The notes under the pieces were generated by a model that made no database searches, had not been told where the DNA came from, and saw nothing but the letters and a program-made list of their open reading frames with translations. Below, piece by piece: positions 1-8,466 of a DNA stretch of 64,000 nucleotides. Where the stretch lies: positions 186,001-250,000 of the forward strand of contig DIZF01000012.1 in assembly GCA_002427815.1 (NCBI GenBank), written 5' to 3'. The position numbers were made by a program, and so were the translations under genes. Positions within the stretch are counted from its first letter, which is position 1. Each line of letters starts with the position of its first letter. Source of the stretch: Ramlibacter tataouinensis (GTDB lineage Bacteria > Pseudomonadota > Gammaproteobacteria > Burkholderiales > Burkholderiaceae_C).

Positions 1-82
1 TGTCAACGAACCTCTCAGCGGAAGTGGACCTCTCGCGGCATCGCGATGTGTTCCGGAACCCTTAACAGCGTAATAGCGCTTC

Positions 83-733
83 TCAGTGTGCCGTGATCGA
101 TGCGAACACTTTGCCCACGATGCGCGGGCCGATACTGTCGATGTCGCCGGACGCGATGCTCACTGGCAGCATGCGCGACATGCCGTCGGCGCTGCCGGCA
201 TCCAAACGAGCGACTGCCTCGTGGACTGCGGTACAGCGCATGAAATCAAGGCCGTCGGGCCCCTCGATCGCGTAGAGCAGGCCGGCGTGCAAGTGCTCGC
301 CCATGCCCAGCGCGGTGTACAGCACCAAGCTGCCTTGGGGGATAAAGGCTGATGACCGGTGCTGAGTCCCGTAACACCATTCGGCGCGCGGATCCTGGGG
401 CCGCTTGATGAAACCAAGCGGCGGGCGCACCACGATCAGTTCGCCGCCATCCGCGCTTTGAGCCACCTTGGTGTCGGCGGGTATGCCGGGCAGCGAGGTC
501 TGGTCCAGAAAATAGCCTGGCTCCTTGCCGAACACCGTGCAGGTCTTGTCCAGCTGAGCCCAGGTCCATGACACCAAGCCGCCCAGCATCTGGCGAGTCT
601 GTGTGGCAGGCAGATTAAGGGCAGCAGCCAACACATTGCTTCGCTCCAGCAGCGTGACCGCAGCTCCCTGTTGGTCGAGCAGGGCGTTCAGTCGCTGCGC
701 CGCCCGTTGGGCGTATTTCTCAGACGTTTTCAT
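83..733 (-). CDS. HTH regulator with S24/LexA-like C-terminal half (element repressor candidate)
   Basis: The N-terminal half (about residues 5-80) has an XRE-like helical pattern around NVLAALNLPATQTRQML-type residues. The C-terminal half resembles the LexA/CI S24 fold: a Ser-Ala pair, then an IPQGSLVLY strand, a GLLYAIEG strand and a closing IVGKV. The catalytic Lys expected near the FMRC segment is not visible, so self-cleavage is doubtful. It is transcribed away from a FlhDC-like activator pair, the arrangement of SetR/SetCD in SXT-type elements, and a 20-bp palindrome lies between them. The inferred role is repression of the transfer genes. ATG at 733 is chosen because the homologous part begins MKTSEKY; an in-frame ATG at 757 is the alternative, and neither has a strong ribosome site. 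Confidence 0.6.
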   Translation of the reverse strand: MKTSEKYAQRAAQRLNALLDQQGAAVTLLERSNVLAAALNLPATQTRQMLGGLVSWTWAQLDKTCTVFGKEPGYFLDQTSLPGIPADTKVAQSADGGELIVVRPPLGFIKRPQDPRAEWCYGTQHRSSAFIPQGSLVLYTALGMGEHLHAGLLYAIEGPDGLDFMRCTAVHEAVARLDAGSADGMSRMLPVSIASGDIDSIGPRIVGKVFASITAH

Positions 734-777
734 ACCAACGTGACTGAGGCCTAGCATGAATTATGATTTGTTGCTAG

Positions 778-797
778 ACCTGACAAATTTTACAGGT
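778..797. promoter_or_regulatory. 20-bp imperfect palindrome, operator candidate
   Basis: The arms ACCTG and CAGGT flank a central AAATTT, each separated from it by two bases, giving a 20-bp dyad. It lies in the 160-bp divergent region between the repressor and the FlhD-like gene and touches the -35 element proposed for the rightward promoter. This is the usual place for a repressor operator. The binding protein is inferred from position only. Confidence 0.45.
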
Positions 798-825
798 TGT
801 TCCAAAGGTTAATGCGGGGTAAATT
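797..825 (+). promoter_or_regulatory. possible sigma70 promoter for the FlhD/FlhC-like pair
   Basis: TTGTTC (797-802), a 17-base spacer and TAAATT (820-825) match sigma70 spacing with only partial consensus. It points at the GTG start at 919 and its -35 overlaps the end of the operator-like palindrome. Weak evidence. Confidence 0.25.
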
Positions 826-918
826 GAATGTTCAACCCATAGATTAGTGCTTAAGCAGTCATTAAGTCACCGAAACATGGATTAATGGTCGGGTTGAGGA
901 GCTTGAGGGGACTTCATT

Positions 919-1467
919 GTGGATCGCGATGTTATCCAGGAAAACACATTGTTGCTGCTCATGCGGTGGAAATTCCTCCGCGCGGCAACCGATCCCCATG
1001 CATTCCGTCACCTGGGGTTTGAGCCCGAGACGGCCGAGGCCCTGGTCGGGCTGGATGAGCCACAGGTCAAGCGGGCGGGCGATGCTGCGGCGCCGCTGTT
1101 TCATGCGGGCGTGAGCGATGAAATTCTGATGCGCTTGGTGACCAGCCATGAAGATGGCGCCGCCTACCCGCTCACTGATGCTGACCGAGTCGTTCAAGAC
1201 GAGAATTCGATCTGGTTGCTCAACCGGTGGACCGCCGCGCGCCAGTCGCCCAGGGATGCGGAAGCCACCTACGGCCTGAGCAGCAACATCACGCAGGTTT
1301 TGCGAGAGGCCACCCTGGCTGACATCACCCGCACGTGCCGTCGCGGCGCGCGCTTGGCGGCGTTCTCGGCCAAAGGGAAGTACTTCTTTCATGCGGGGCG
1401 CAACCTGACGTTATCCACCGCGCAGCGCACTGTCCTGGCCACCTGCAGCACACAGCGCCTGAAGTGA
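919..1467 (+). CDS. FlhD-like transcription activator with two tandem FlhD domains
   Basis: 182 aa, starting at GTG 919 behind a GAGGGG ribosome site. Residues 8-62 fit E. coli FlhD in length and pattern: a leading LL-rich helix, an LG then E-x2-ALVGL motif, then P-Q-V-K-x-A. Residues 95-150 repeat the same pattern (EN-x3-LLNRW, YGL, L-x3-TLADI), so the protein looks like two FlhD units in one chain. Ordinary FlhD is about 115 aa with a single unit. The gene is followed 24 bases later by an FlhC-like gene, as with setD/setC and acaD/acaC, where FlhDC-type complexes activate conjugation operons. The role as an activator of the transfer operons is inferred. Confidence 0.65.
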   Translation: MDRDVIQENTLLLLMRWKFLRAATDPHAFRHLGFEPETAEALVGLDEPQVKRAGDAAAPLFHAGVSDEILMRLVTSHEDGAAYPLTDADRVVQDENSIWLLNRWTAARQSPRDAEATYGLSSNITQVLREATLADITRTCRRGARLAAFSAKGKYFFHAGRNLTLSTAQRTVLATCSTQRLK

Positions 1468-1491
1468 CGAGGCGCAACGGGAAGCACACAC

Positions 1492-2130
1492 ATGGCCGCA
1501 AAGACCAGGACCAGCATCCAGCAGCTGAGTAAGTGGGCTTCAAAGCCTGAGTTGATGGAGCGATTCATCCAGGTCGCCTTGCTTTCCCAACGAACTTTGT
1601 TCATCCGTGAAGTGCTGCTACTGGAGGATGAGTCGGACGCGATGATCAGGATGCAGGTGCAGTACGTCTGCGAGCAGCATGGTGTGGAGACGGTGTTCCC
1701 GCGAGGCAATTCGTACGCGGGCATACACATTAAATCTCTCACCCCGATTCAGAGGCTGCATGCCATCTACCTGATCAACCTGATGCGCGGCAGCGAGACG
1801 TCGGGGCTGACATACGCGGACGGCATCAGAGCCGATGAAATGCTGGACCGCTTGATTGTTTGCTTTCGGAAATACCTCGGGCTCTACAAGCTGCAGGCGC
1901 ATACCGCCCCCATTTCCTTCGAGCGCTTCCACTTTCTGTACAAGTGCTACAAAAACGGCGCCATTGATCTGACGCGGTGCACGGACTGCGAGTCTGACTT
2001 CGTGAACCTGCGGGTCCATCAATCCGTCCAATGCCCGTTGTGCGAGCGCATGCAATTGGTACGCATGCCCAATAGCGGTCGGTTTACAAGCCTGATAAAG
2101 AACGACTCGTCGCGCGCTGCTGCCGGCTGA
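1492..2130 (+). CDS. FlhC-like transcription activator subunit (SetC/AcaC type)
   Basis: 212 aa. FlhC features are present along the length: a helical DNA-binding N-terminal region, an FHFLYK segment near residue 147, and four zinc-ligand cysteines at C163, C166, C181 and C184 (CxxC-x14-CxxC). FlhC of about 190 aa forms a heterohexamer with FlhD and recruits sigma70 polymerase; the mobile-element versions SetC and AcaC switch on conjugative transfer. No flagellar gene is present here, so the targets are most likely the transfer and pilus operons. It sits just after the tandem-FlhD gene and is surely co-transcribed with it. Confidence 0.8.
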   Translation: MAAKTRTSIQQLSKWASKPELMERFIQVALLSQRTLFIREVLLLEDESDAMIRMQVQYVCEQHGVETVFPRGNSYAGIHIKSLTPIQRLHAIYLINLMRGSETSGLTYADGIRADEMLDRLIVCFRKYLGLYKLQAHTAPISFERFHFLYKCYKNGAIDLTRCTDCESDFVNLRVHQSVQCPLCERMQLVRMPNSGRFTSLIKNDSSRAAAG

Positions 2131-2254
2131 AACCTGCCGGGTGCCGACTTTTTCGCGGCGACGCGGAAATTTCCGACCGTCGCGGAACTTCAAACGGCAG
2201 TTTTCAGGCGATTGCGCCGCTCAACATCGGCCGGTCGAAGCACACAATCGTTGC

Positions 2255-4156
2255 ATGCTTCGCTGGTTCAAATCCCTTCAGCGCTCCGCGCCCGGCTCCG
2301 GGCCCGAGGTGGCCGCGGCCGCGACGGCCGTAGCCGCGCCGCAGAAGCGGCAATCCCTTTCGGGTGTGGTGTACCCGCCACAGGACCCAGGCCTGCCCCT
2401 CATGCCCGTGAAGACTTTGCTAGGCGACCAGGCGGAGCTGATGGCCATGCTCAAGACGCACGCCGCTTTGCCGGCGAGCCAATTTGCCACGCGATTCGAA
2501 GCGCCGATCACGCGGGTGGCCGAGTACGTCAACTGCCTGCCGGGCAGCTCGTCGCGGGCGTTCTCCGGCGCGGGTGGCCTGTTCCGGGCCAGCATCGAGG
2601 CCGCATTCGCGATCTTCAGGGCGGCCGACGGGCGGATCTTCACCGGGGACAAGGGAGTCGAGGAGCGCCACGTGCTGGAGGTGCGGTGGCGCTACCTGTG
2701 TTTCCTGGCGGGGCTGCTCTACCCGCTGGGCAAACCGCTTGAGGGCCTGAATGTCGTCGATATGGCTGGCCGCAAATGGGCCGCCGAACTTGAGGGGCTG
2801 TGGGAGTGGGCCGAGCACGCAGGGCAAGACCGTGTCTACGCCACCTGGACGCGCAGCGATGCGCAGCCCGGCCCCGCGTCGGTCGTCGGCACATTCGCGC
2901 TCAAGCTGGTGGGCCGCGAAAATGTCGAGTGGTTGAATGCGGGCTCGCCCACGCTGGTTCAGACCCTGGTCGACATCGTCAGTGGCAACGCCGGCAGCCG
3001 GGACACTTTTGCGGCCATCCTGGTGCGAGACATGTGGTCGGCCATCCGCGAGCGCGAGGAGAGTCGGCTGCCGCAAAACTACGGCCAGCTGACCATCGGA
3101 ACCGACGTGTCGCCCTACCTGCTCGATGCGATTGTCTCCCTCTACAAGACGCGCTGGAAGCTAAACAAGGAAACCAGTTATGCGGACCGCGCTGGCATCT
3201 ATCTGGAATGGCCTCAAGCGGCGCATGACATCGTTGAGTTCTGCGCGAAAAAGGGCTTCGGCGGCATTCCGTCGAGTGACGGTGCGCTGCTGGCCATGCT
3301 GTCCACCACCCGCATCATTGATGGTCAGGATGAGGGCCTGCCCATCGTGCGGATTGCCAACGCTGACGGCGAAATCGTTACCGCTGTCAGGCTCGCAAAG
3401 CCCGGCCTGGTGATGGCGCCGGACGAGACGTTGAACAGCATCGCCGCCAATCGACCCGTGTCGATGGCGGGGGTCGAGGCGCAGGATCCACTTGCCGGAC
3501 GCCCGGTGGGTACAGTCGTTCCCCGGGCAGGCGCGGGGCGCGCCCACGCGCCTCAGCCAGCGCCGCAATTGGATGTCATTGATCCTGCGCAGGTGCTCGG
3601 TGCAGTGGATGGCCAGGACAAGGCCGACGTCGAAAGCAGTGACAACGCTCCAGGCGATGAGGGTGGCGCGGCGGCGAGGTCGACGGCCCAACCAGATGCC
3701 AGCGCGGCGCGGGCGACGGGTGGGCCGGGCAGGGAAGCCGACTCGCAATCGGCGCAAGGCGCGCCCGCTGCGCCCAAGCAGCGTGGAGGTCCAAAGACGG
3801 AGGGCGCCGAAGTGCGGTTCCGCGATCTGTTGCCCAAAGAGGTTGCGGAAAACCTCCCGATGCACGATTGCGAATACCTCGGCCGGATCGTCCATATCTG
3901 GCGCACGAAGGCCAATGGCGCGCACTTGATGCGCATGTGCGAGTTCGGCGCCGCCTTTGAGATGGCGCTGCTGATGACCGTCTGCAGAGACCCTTCCAAA
4001 TTTCTCGCCTCGCTCGCAGAAAGGGGATACGTCTACACGAACCCCTCGACGCCGCGCAAGCTGGTCTACAAGGTGCCGGTCAGCGAAGGGAGCCAGTCGA
4101 CGCGGGAATCGTTCATCCTGGCCGCGCACACGGCCAGAAAGCTGGGCCTCCAATGA
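2255..4156 (+). CDS. TraI_2/MOBH-like relaxase homologue with degenerate HD motif
   Basis: 634 aa from ATG 2255; an in-frame GTG at 2141 is the alternative, and neither has a clear ribosome site. The N-terminal domain follows the MOBH TraI_2 pattern: LPGSSSRAFSGAGGLFR at 95-111 matches the family block normally containing HHHA and a later H, and LAGLLYPLGKPL around 152-163 matches the block normally reading LLHDxGK. The metal-binding histidines and the HD pair are gone (Y156-P157 replaces HD). A low-complexity linker (about 400-510) leads to a TraI_2_C-like winged helix (about 515-634). Its stop overlaps the next gene's ATG, so it is coupled to the coupling protein, as is normal for a relaxase. 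Catalytic activity is doubtful. Confidence 0.65.
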   Translation: MLRWFKSLQRSAPGSGPEVAAAATAVAAPQKRQSLSGVVYPPQDPGLPLMPVKTLLGDQAELMAMLKTHAALPASQFATRFEAPITRVAEYVNCLPGSSSRAFSGAGGLFRASIEAAFAIFRAADGRIFTGDKGVEERHVLEVRWRYLCFLAGLLYPLGKPLEGLNVVDMAGRKWAAELEGLWEWAEHAGQDRVYATWTRSDAQPGPASVVGTFALKLVGRENVEWLNAGSPTLVQTLVDIVSGNAGSRDTFAAILVRDMWSAIREREESRLPQNYGQLTIGTDVSPYLLDAIVSLYKTRWKLNKETSYADRAGIYLEWPQAAHDIVEFCAKKGFGGIPSSDGALLAMLSTTRIIDGQDEGLPIVRIANADGEIVTAVRLAKPGLVMAPDETLNSIAANRPVSMAGVEAQDPLAGRPVGTVVPRAGAGRAHAPQPAPQLDVIDPAQVLGAVDGQDKADVESSDNAPGDEGGAAARSTAQPDASAARATGGPGREADSQSAQGAPAAPKQRGGPKTEGAEVRFRDLLPKEVAENLPMHDCEYLGRIVHIWRTKANGAHLMRMCEFGAAFEMALLMTVCRDPSKFLASLAERGYVYTNPSTPRKLVYKVPVSEGSQSTRESFILAAHTARKLGLQ

Positions 4157-6102
4157 GTAAGGTCGTCCAGTTCGAGCAGATCCTGAGGCCGTTGTTCGAG
4201 GCGCGCGCCGTCGTGGCATGGACAGTGGCGGGTCTGTGGTGCCTGATTTGGGCGCTGGCGCTTCACTTCGCCACCCCCACGATCCTGCTGCTGGTGCTGA
4301 TGTGCGCGGCACTTGCCGGCTGGCGCTTTCTGGCGGCCTATGGTTTGGCCAAGAAGAAGCTCTCCCTGATCGGCAAGCCGTTTTCCTTCCTCTCGATGGG
4401 GCAGCTCTTGGAAACCGTCCCTCGCATGGGCAACAACCTATGGCTGGGATGGGGCTACCGATGGGAACCGAGCCACACGCGCCGCGCCGCAGAGGTCATG
4501 AAGCGCAACCTCGTGGAGATCTATCCGCCTCAGTGGGTGCTGCAAATGCTGGGCATCAAGCGCGATCCCCTGCAAGAGCGAGGGATGCAGTGGATCCACG
4601 GACTAGAACCCAGCGAGGGCGACGTGCTCGTCCCGATCGACAGCCTCAAGGGCCATTGCGCCATCATCGCCACCACCGGCGCGATGAAGACGCGGCTGGT
4701 GGCGCTGATCCTGCCCCAGCTGATTGCCCGCGGTGACACGGTCATCGTGATCGATCCCAAGGGCGATCAGGACTTGCGGGAGATCTGCAGGGCGAGCTGC
4801 ACGGCGACTGGGCAAGCGGACAAGTTCCTGATGTTTCACCCGGCCTTCGCGTCCCAATCGACCCGGCTCGATCTGTTGAAGAATTGGGACCGCGTCAGCC
4901 AGGTGGCCTCACGCTTGTCGCTGGTCATTGACTCGCAAGAAAACAGCACGTTCAAGGATTTCTGCTGGACCGCGGTCCACGCCATCACGAACGGCATGAA
5001 GTATGTCGGGCGCCGAGTCAGCATCGTGAACCTGAAGACGGCCATGCAAACGCGCGCGGCCGTCGAGCGGCTGACCGAGGATGCATTGACGAAGTTTTTC
5101 GACGCGCATCAAGACAGATACCGCGATCGCATCGCCCAGGAAGTGGCCAAGCACTCATTCGCCGGCCAAAAGCCGCAGCGTGGCAAACCCAATCCCGCCG
5201 GCGACACGGGATCGGCCGAACTGGCTGCGATGTTGGCGGTCTTCCAGGCCGACGTTGGGGACCACCCGGCAGACGCGAGGCAGCGTGGCATCCCGGAGAA
5301 GCCCGATGAAATCAAGGGTTTGGTAGCCATTCTGGAGGCCAACAAGGAATGGTTCGGCAAGATGATCGTGTCGATCATTCCCATGCTCACCAAGCTGAGT
5401 ACCGACGACTTGAAGTGGCTGCTATCGCCGGACTACGAGGACCTGAACGACACGCGCACCATCATGGACACCAAGCGTATTGTTCAGGGGGCACACGTGC
5501 TGTACGCGGGTACGGACACCCTGGCCGATCCGTCAGTGGGCCACACCCTGGCGGCCATGCTGCTGGCCGATGTGTCTGCCGTCGCGGCCGAGCTCTACAA
5601 CCACGGAATCGAGGGCGACGAAGGCGAGGCGCCCAGGCGAATCCACGTGATCGTTGATGAGTGGGGTGACGCCATTTGCGAGCCGCTGATCCAGCAGGCC
5701 AATAAGGGCCGGGGCGCTGGTATTTTCATTTGGGCGTTCGGGCAAACCTTTTCCGACCTGGTCGATGCCTTGGGTGGCAGCCAAGCCAAAGCCCTGCGAT
5801 TCATGGGCAACATGAACAACCTGATCGTGGGTGCGACAAACGACCAGGCAACCATGGAGCTGGTCTCCGACAAGTTTGGAACGACCGCAATCGAGCAGCG
5901 ATCACAGAGTCAATCCATCGGGTCAAGAACCGAGGACGTCGGCCTGGAGTTCTCCGTCAACCGCGGAGAGACCATTAAGGAGATCGTGACGGAACTGTTT
6001 CCGCCGTCGCTGTTGCCGAACATGCCAGACCTGCAGTACATCGCGTTGTTCAATCGCAGCGAAAGAATCAAAGGTCGCATCCCGATCATTCAACTCACTT
6101 AA
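4153..6102 (+). CDS. type IV secretion coupling protein (TraG/TraD/VirD4 class)
   Basis: 649 aa, coupled to the preceding gene by a 4-base ATGA overlap. Two membrane helices lie at about residues 15-60. The nucleotide-binding core follows: TTGAMKTR at about 174-181 occupies the Walker A site, a DPKGD box follows, and a late HVIVDEWGD is Walker B. TraD-type proteins normally read TTGVGKTR, so the glycine before the invariant Lys is Met (M178) here. The Lys, Thr and Walker B acids are kept. The family brings relaxosome DNA to the secretion channel. Its place directly after the TraI-like gene supports that role, though ATP turnover may be altered. Confidence 0.75.
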   Translation: MSKVVQFEQILRPLFEARAVVAWTVAGLWCLIWALALHFATPTILLLVLMCAALAGWRFLAAYGLAKKKLSLIGKPFSFLSMGQLLETVPRMGNNLWLGWGYRWEPSHTRRAAEVMKRNLVEIYPPQWVLQMLGIKRDPLQERGMQWIHGLEPSEGDVLVPIDSLKGHCAIIATTGAMKTRLVALILPQLIARGDTVIVIDPKGDQDLREICRASCTATGQADKFLMFHPAFASQSTRLDLLKNWDRVSQVASRLSLVIDSQENSTFKDFCWTAVHAITNGMKYVGRRVSIVNLKTAMQTRAAVERLTEDALTKFFDAHQDRYRDRIAQEVAKHSFAGQKPQRGKPNPAGDTGSAELAAMLAVFQADVGDHPADARQRGIPEKPDEIKGLVAILEANKEWFGKMIVSIIPMLTKLSTDDLKWLLSPDYEDLNDTRTIMDTKRIVQGAHVLYAGTDTLADPSVGHTLAAMLLADVSAVAAELYNHGIEGDEGEAPRRIHVIVDEWGDAICEPLIQQANKGRGAGIFIWAFGQTFSDLVDALGGSQAKALRFMGNMNNLIVGATNDQATMELVSDKFGTTAIEQRSQSQSIGSRTEDVGLEFSVNRGETIKEIVTELFPPSLLPNMPDLQYIALFNRSERIKGRIPIIQLT

Positions 6103-6107
6103 ATCCA

Positions 6108-6722
6108 ATGAGCGTCGTTACCCCCATTTCTTCTGCCCGTGGCGTGGTCCCGGGCGAGTCTGGAGATGCCCAGGCTGTGCGAATCGTCAGACTGTCGTTC
6201 GCGGATAACAGCAAGCAATTGCTTGAGCAGATCCTGCGCGAGAGTCAGCTGACGCAGGACGCTCGTGCCATTTGGCTTGCATACCCGCAATTGCAGTCGG
6301 CTGCGGAGAAGACCGTCGACATGCTGTCGCTGGCATGGCCTTATGCCGGCGACGCATCCAAATCGGCCATCGTCGAGGCCATCGTGGCAGCGCTGACGCG
6401 AGTCAGGCAGGGCTTGACGCAACGCGAGAACACGACGCCACTGGTCGTGCGGAACTTCCTGAGCGGGCTGGCAACGGTCGCCGACGACGTCATGCGCACG
6501 CAGGCCTGGGGTTACCTGGGCGGACGTCCGGTCGAGCAGTACGCGCACGACGATTGGAATTTCGTGCAGTGGGCGCATGGCGGGCGGTTCGATGAAGTGC
6601 GCTTTTACGCCGGCGCGGAAGTCCCGCGTTCGGACCTGAATGGGGCCCGTCTGAAATACCTCTGCAACGTGGCCGACTCCAGGGCTGTCGGCCTGGTCGA
6701 ACTGCACAAGTATTCGCCGTGA
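6108..6722 (+). CDS. hypothetical protein of the transfer operon
   Basis: 204 aa, soluble by appearance, with no signal peptide, membrane helix or recognised motif. It lies 5 bases after the coupling protein and overlaps the following membrane-protein gene by 4 bases (GTGA), so it belongs to the same operon. In related integrative elements this position often holds small proteins of unknown function linked to TraD. No function is proposed. Confidence 0.7.
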   Translation: MSVVTPISSARGVVPGESGDAQAVRIVRLSFADNSKQLLEQILRESQLTQDARAIWLAYPQLQSAAEKTVDMLSLAWPYAGDASKSAIVEAIVAALTRVRQGLTQRENTTPLVVRNFLSGLATVADDVMRTQAWGYLGGRPVEQYAHDDWNFVQWAHGGRFDEVRFYAGAEVPRSDLNGARLKYLCNVADSRAVGLVELHKYSP

Positions 6723-7351
6723 CAACTCGCTCGCACATAGGCTTCTGGCTGGCCATCTTCGCGCTTCTGTTCTTCGCGACTCCGGTCATGCGAAATGGGG
6801 AGGCGATGGAAGCCTTCGCCGCAAGGGAAATGGCACTGACGCGTGCCACCTTCGGCGACTCGACGGCCGACACGCTGCAACGGCAGGCCAACGTCGTGTT
6901 CGCCTTGTACACGCCAAAAGACACCCTGGGCAAGGCGGTTGTGCACGGCCGGGACATGGATTTGACCAAGATGCTCACCGGCACGACCGGCGTTGCAGCC
7001 GCAAAGGGATTCAACTCCTATGTCCAGGGGCTCATTCTCAACATGTTCGTGATTGTTCTGCGGCTATTCATCTTCCTGCTATGGGCCGTGATATTGCTGC
7101 CGGTGTTCATCGCGGCGATCATCGATGGCTTTGTGCAACGGGCTATCAAGCGAGCCGAGTTCGGGGCAATCCGCCCGGCTGCCTACACGCTGCTCAGCAT
7201 GGTGGTCATTCCCCTGGCGATGGCTCCGCTGATCTATCTGGTCATTCCGCTGCCGATATCGCCGCTCGTGTCACCCCTGTGGGCGCTCGTGATGGCCTTG
7301 CCGCTGTCGGCCATGGTCTCGAACATGCAGCCCATTTTCGGCAGGAACTGA
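6719..7351 (+). CDS. integral membrane protein, DUF4400/TraD-associated type
   Basis: 210 aa from GTG 6719, coupled to the upstream gene. There is an N-terminal helix (about 8-24), a strongly hydrophobic pair (about 105-140) and a C-terminal pair (about 160-200). Size, topology and position after traI-traD match the DUF4400 membrane proteins of ICE transfer modules (PFL_4697-like), which are thought to assist the coupling protein. The family match is from pattern only. Confidence 0.5.
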   Translation: MTTRSHIGFWLAIFALLFFATPVMRNGEAMEAFAAREMALTRATFGDSTADTLQRQANVVFALYTPKDTLGKAVVHGRDMDLTKMLTGTTGVAAAKGFNSYVQGLILNMFVIVLRLFIFLLWAVILLPVFIAAIIDGFVQRAIKRAEFGAIRPAAYTLLSMVVIPLAMAPLIYLVIPLPISPLVSPLWALVMALPLSAMVSNMQPIFGRN

Positions 7352-7413
7352 GCGGTGTTACAGACTTTCGCACTGTAATTCGCTCCAAACCCACGAAACG
7401 GCACGATTGCAAC

Positions 7414-7448
7414 TCCTGAAAACGAGGTCCCCCCTCGTATCTTCAGGA
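7414..7448 (+). promoter_or_regulatory. two-part hairpin immediately upstream of virB11
   Basis: The outer stem TCCTGAA (7414-7420) pairs with TTCAGGA (7442-7448) and the inner stem ACGAGG (7422-7427) pairs with CCTCGT (7433-7438), closing a TCCCC loop. The right arm contains the only AGGA near the virB11 ATG at 7450, so the hairpin covers the start region. No T-run follows, so a plain terminator is less likely than an attenuator or translation control. Confidence 0.5.
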
Positions 7449-7449
7449 T

Positions 7450-8466
7450 ATGGCTTTCGATAACGGTCAGGTCTATATTCGTCGCCCCTCTTTGTCCGAG
7501 CGCACGTTGAGTGCGTTCCTGGAGGCGCTCTCGCCCTTGAAGGGCGTCTTTGGCGATGAGAGCATCAACGAGATCATGATCAATGGGCCGGATGAGGTCT
7601 TCATCCGCCAGGGCATCGCCGACAAGCGACTGAGCGTTCGCCTATCCGCGACGAACATTCAGACCGCCATCACCTTGCTGGCCAGCCACGTCGACAAGGT
7701 AGTCGGCAAGAACAGCCTGATCCTGTCTGCGCGGTTTCCGGGCTTCCGGGTGGAAGCGGTGCTGCCTCCCGTGTCTCTCAAGGGACCGTCCATGTGCATC
7801 CGCAGGCATGCCAGGCGTGTGCTCACGCTGGACGAATACGTCGCAAGGGAAACCATCACGCCGTCCCAGGCCAGCGTCGTGCGCGAAGCGGTGGCGCAGC
7901 GCAAGAACTTCCTTGTGGCCGGCAGTACCTACAGCGGAAAAACGACGCTCATGAACAGCATCCTGTCCCTGGTCGAGCCCGCCGAGCGCATCTACACCAT
8001 CGAGCAGGTGCCCGAGCTCAAGGTCGCGGTAGAGAACTGGACGCCGATGGAGGCCGACCCGGACCAGGGGGTCACCGCGCGTGAGTTGGTCCAGACCGCC
8101 ATGCGTTACAGCCCCAACCGCATCATCCTGGGCGAGCTGCGCGGTCAGGAGGCCTACGACTGGCTGGACGCGCTCAACACCGGCCATCCTGGCTCCGGGG
8201 CCACCATCCACGCCGATGGCGCGGTCGACGCGTTGCAGCGCCTGGAATCGCTCGTGATGATGGCCGAAACCGGCATCCCCTACAACGCCATCCAGCAATG
8301 GATTGGCCGCGCCCTGAACGTCGTGTTCTTCATCCAGTACCGGCACGGCGTTCGCCGGCTGGCAGAGATTTGCCACTTGAACGGCTTTGACCGGGTAAGG
8401 GGCGAATACAGCGCAACCACCATCCACTATGGAGAGTCCCATGAAAGCACCCCTGTCCCCGCATAA
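7450..8466 (+). CDS. virB11: VirB11/TrbB-type secretion ATPase
   Basis: 338 aa. The N-terminal domain carries an INEIMINGPDEVF segment typical of TrbB/VirB11, and the RecA-like domain has Walker A GSTYSGKTT (158-166), a PNRIILGELRG Walker B-like box and a GHPGSGATIHA histidine box. VirB11 is the hexameric cytoplasmic ATPase at the base of the T4SS, driving pilus assembly and substrate entry. The ATG at 7450 has AGGA only one base away, inside a hairpin, so either initiation is unusual or the true start is slightly different. The gene opens the virB2-3-4 order that follows. Confidence 0.9.
   Translation: MAFDNGQVYIRRPSLSERTLSAFLEALSPLKGVFGDESINEIMINGPDEVFIRQGIADKRLSVRLSATNIQTAITLLASHVDKVVGKNSLILSARFPGFRVEAVLPPVSLKGPSMCIRRHARRVLTLDEYVARETITPSQASVVREAVAQRKNFLVAGSTYSGKTTLMNSILSLVEPAERIYTIEQVPELKVAVENWTPMEADPDQGVTARELVQTAMRYSPNRIILGELRGQEAYDWLDALNTGHPGSGATIHADGAVDALQRLESLVMMAETGIPYNAIQQWIGRALNVVFFIQYRHGVRRLAEICHLNGFDRVRGEYSATTIHYGESHESTPVPA

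Noticed and set aside
1492..2130. Flagellar master regulator of a chromosomal flagellar locus
   Set aside because: The flanking genes are transfer and secretion genes with no flagellar genes; the SetC/AcaC type of mobile-element activator fits better.
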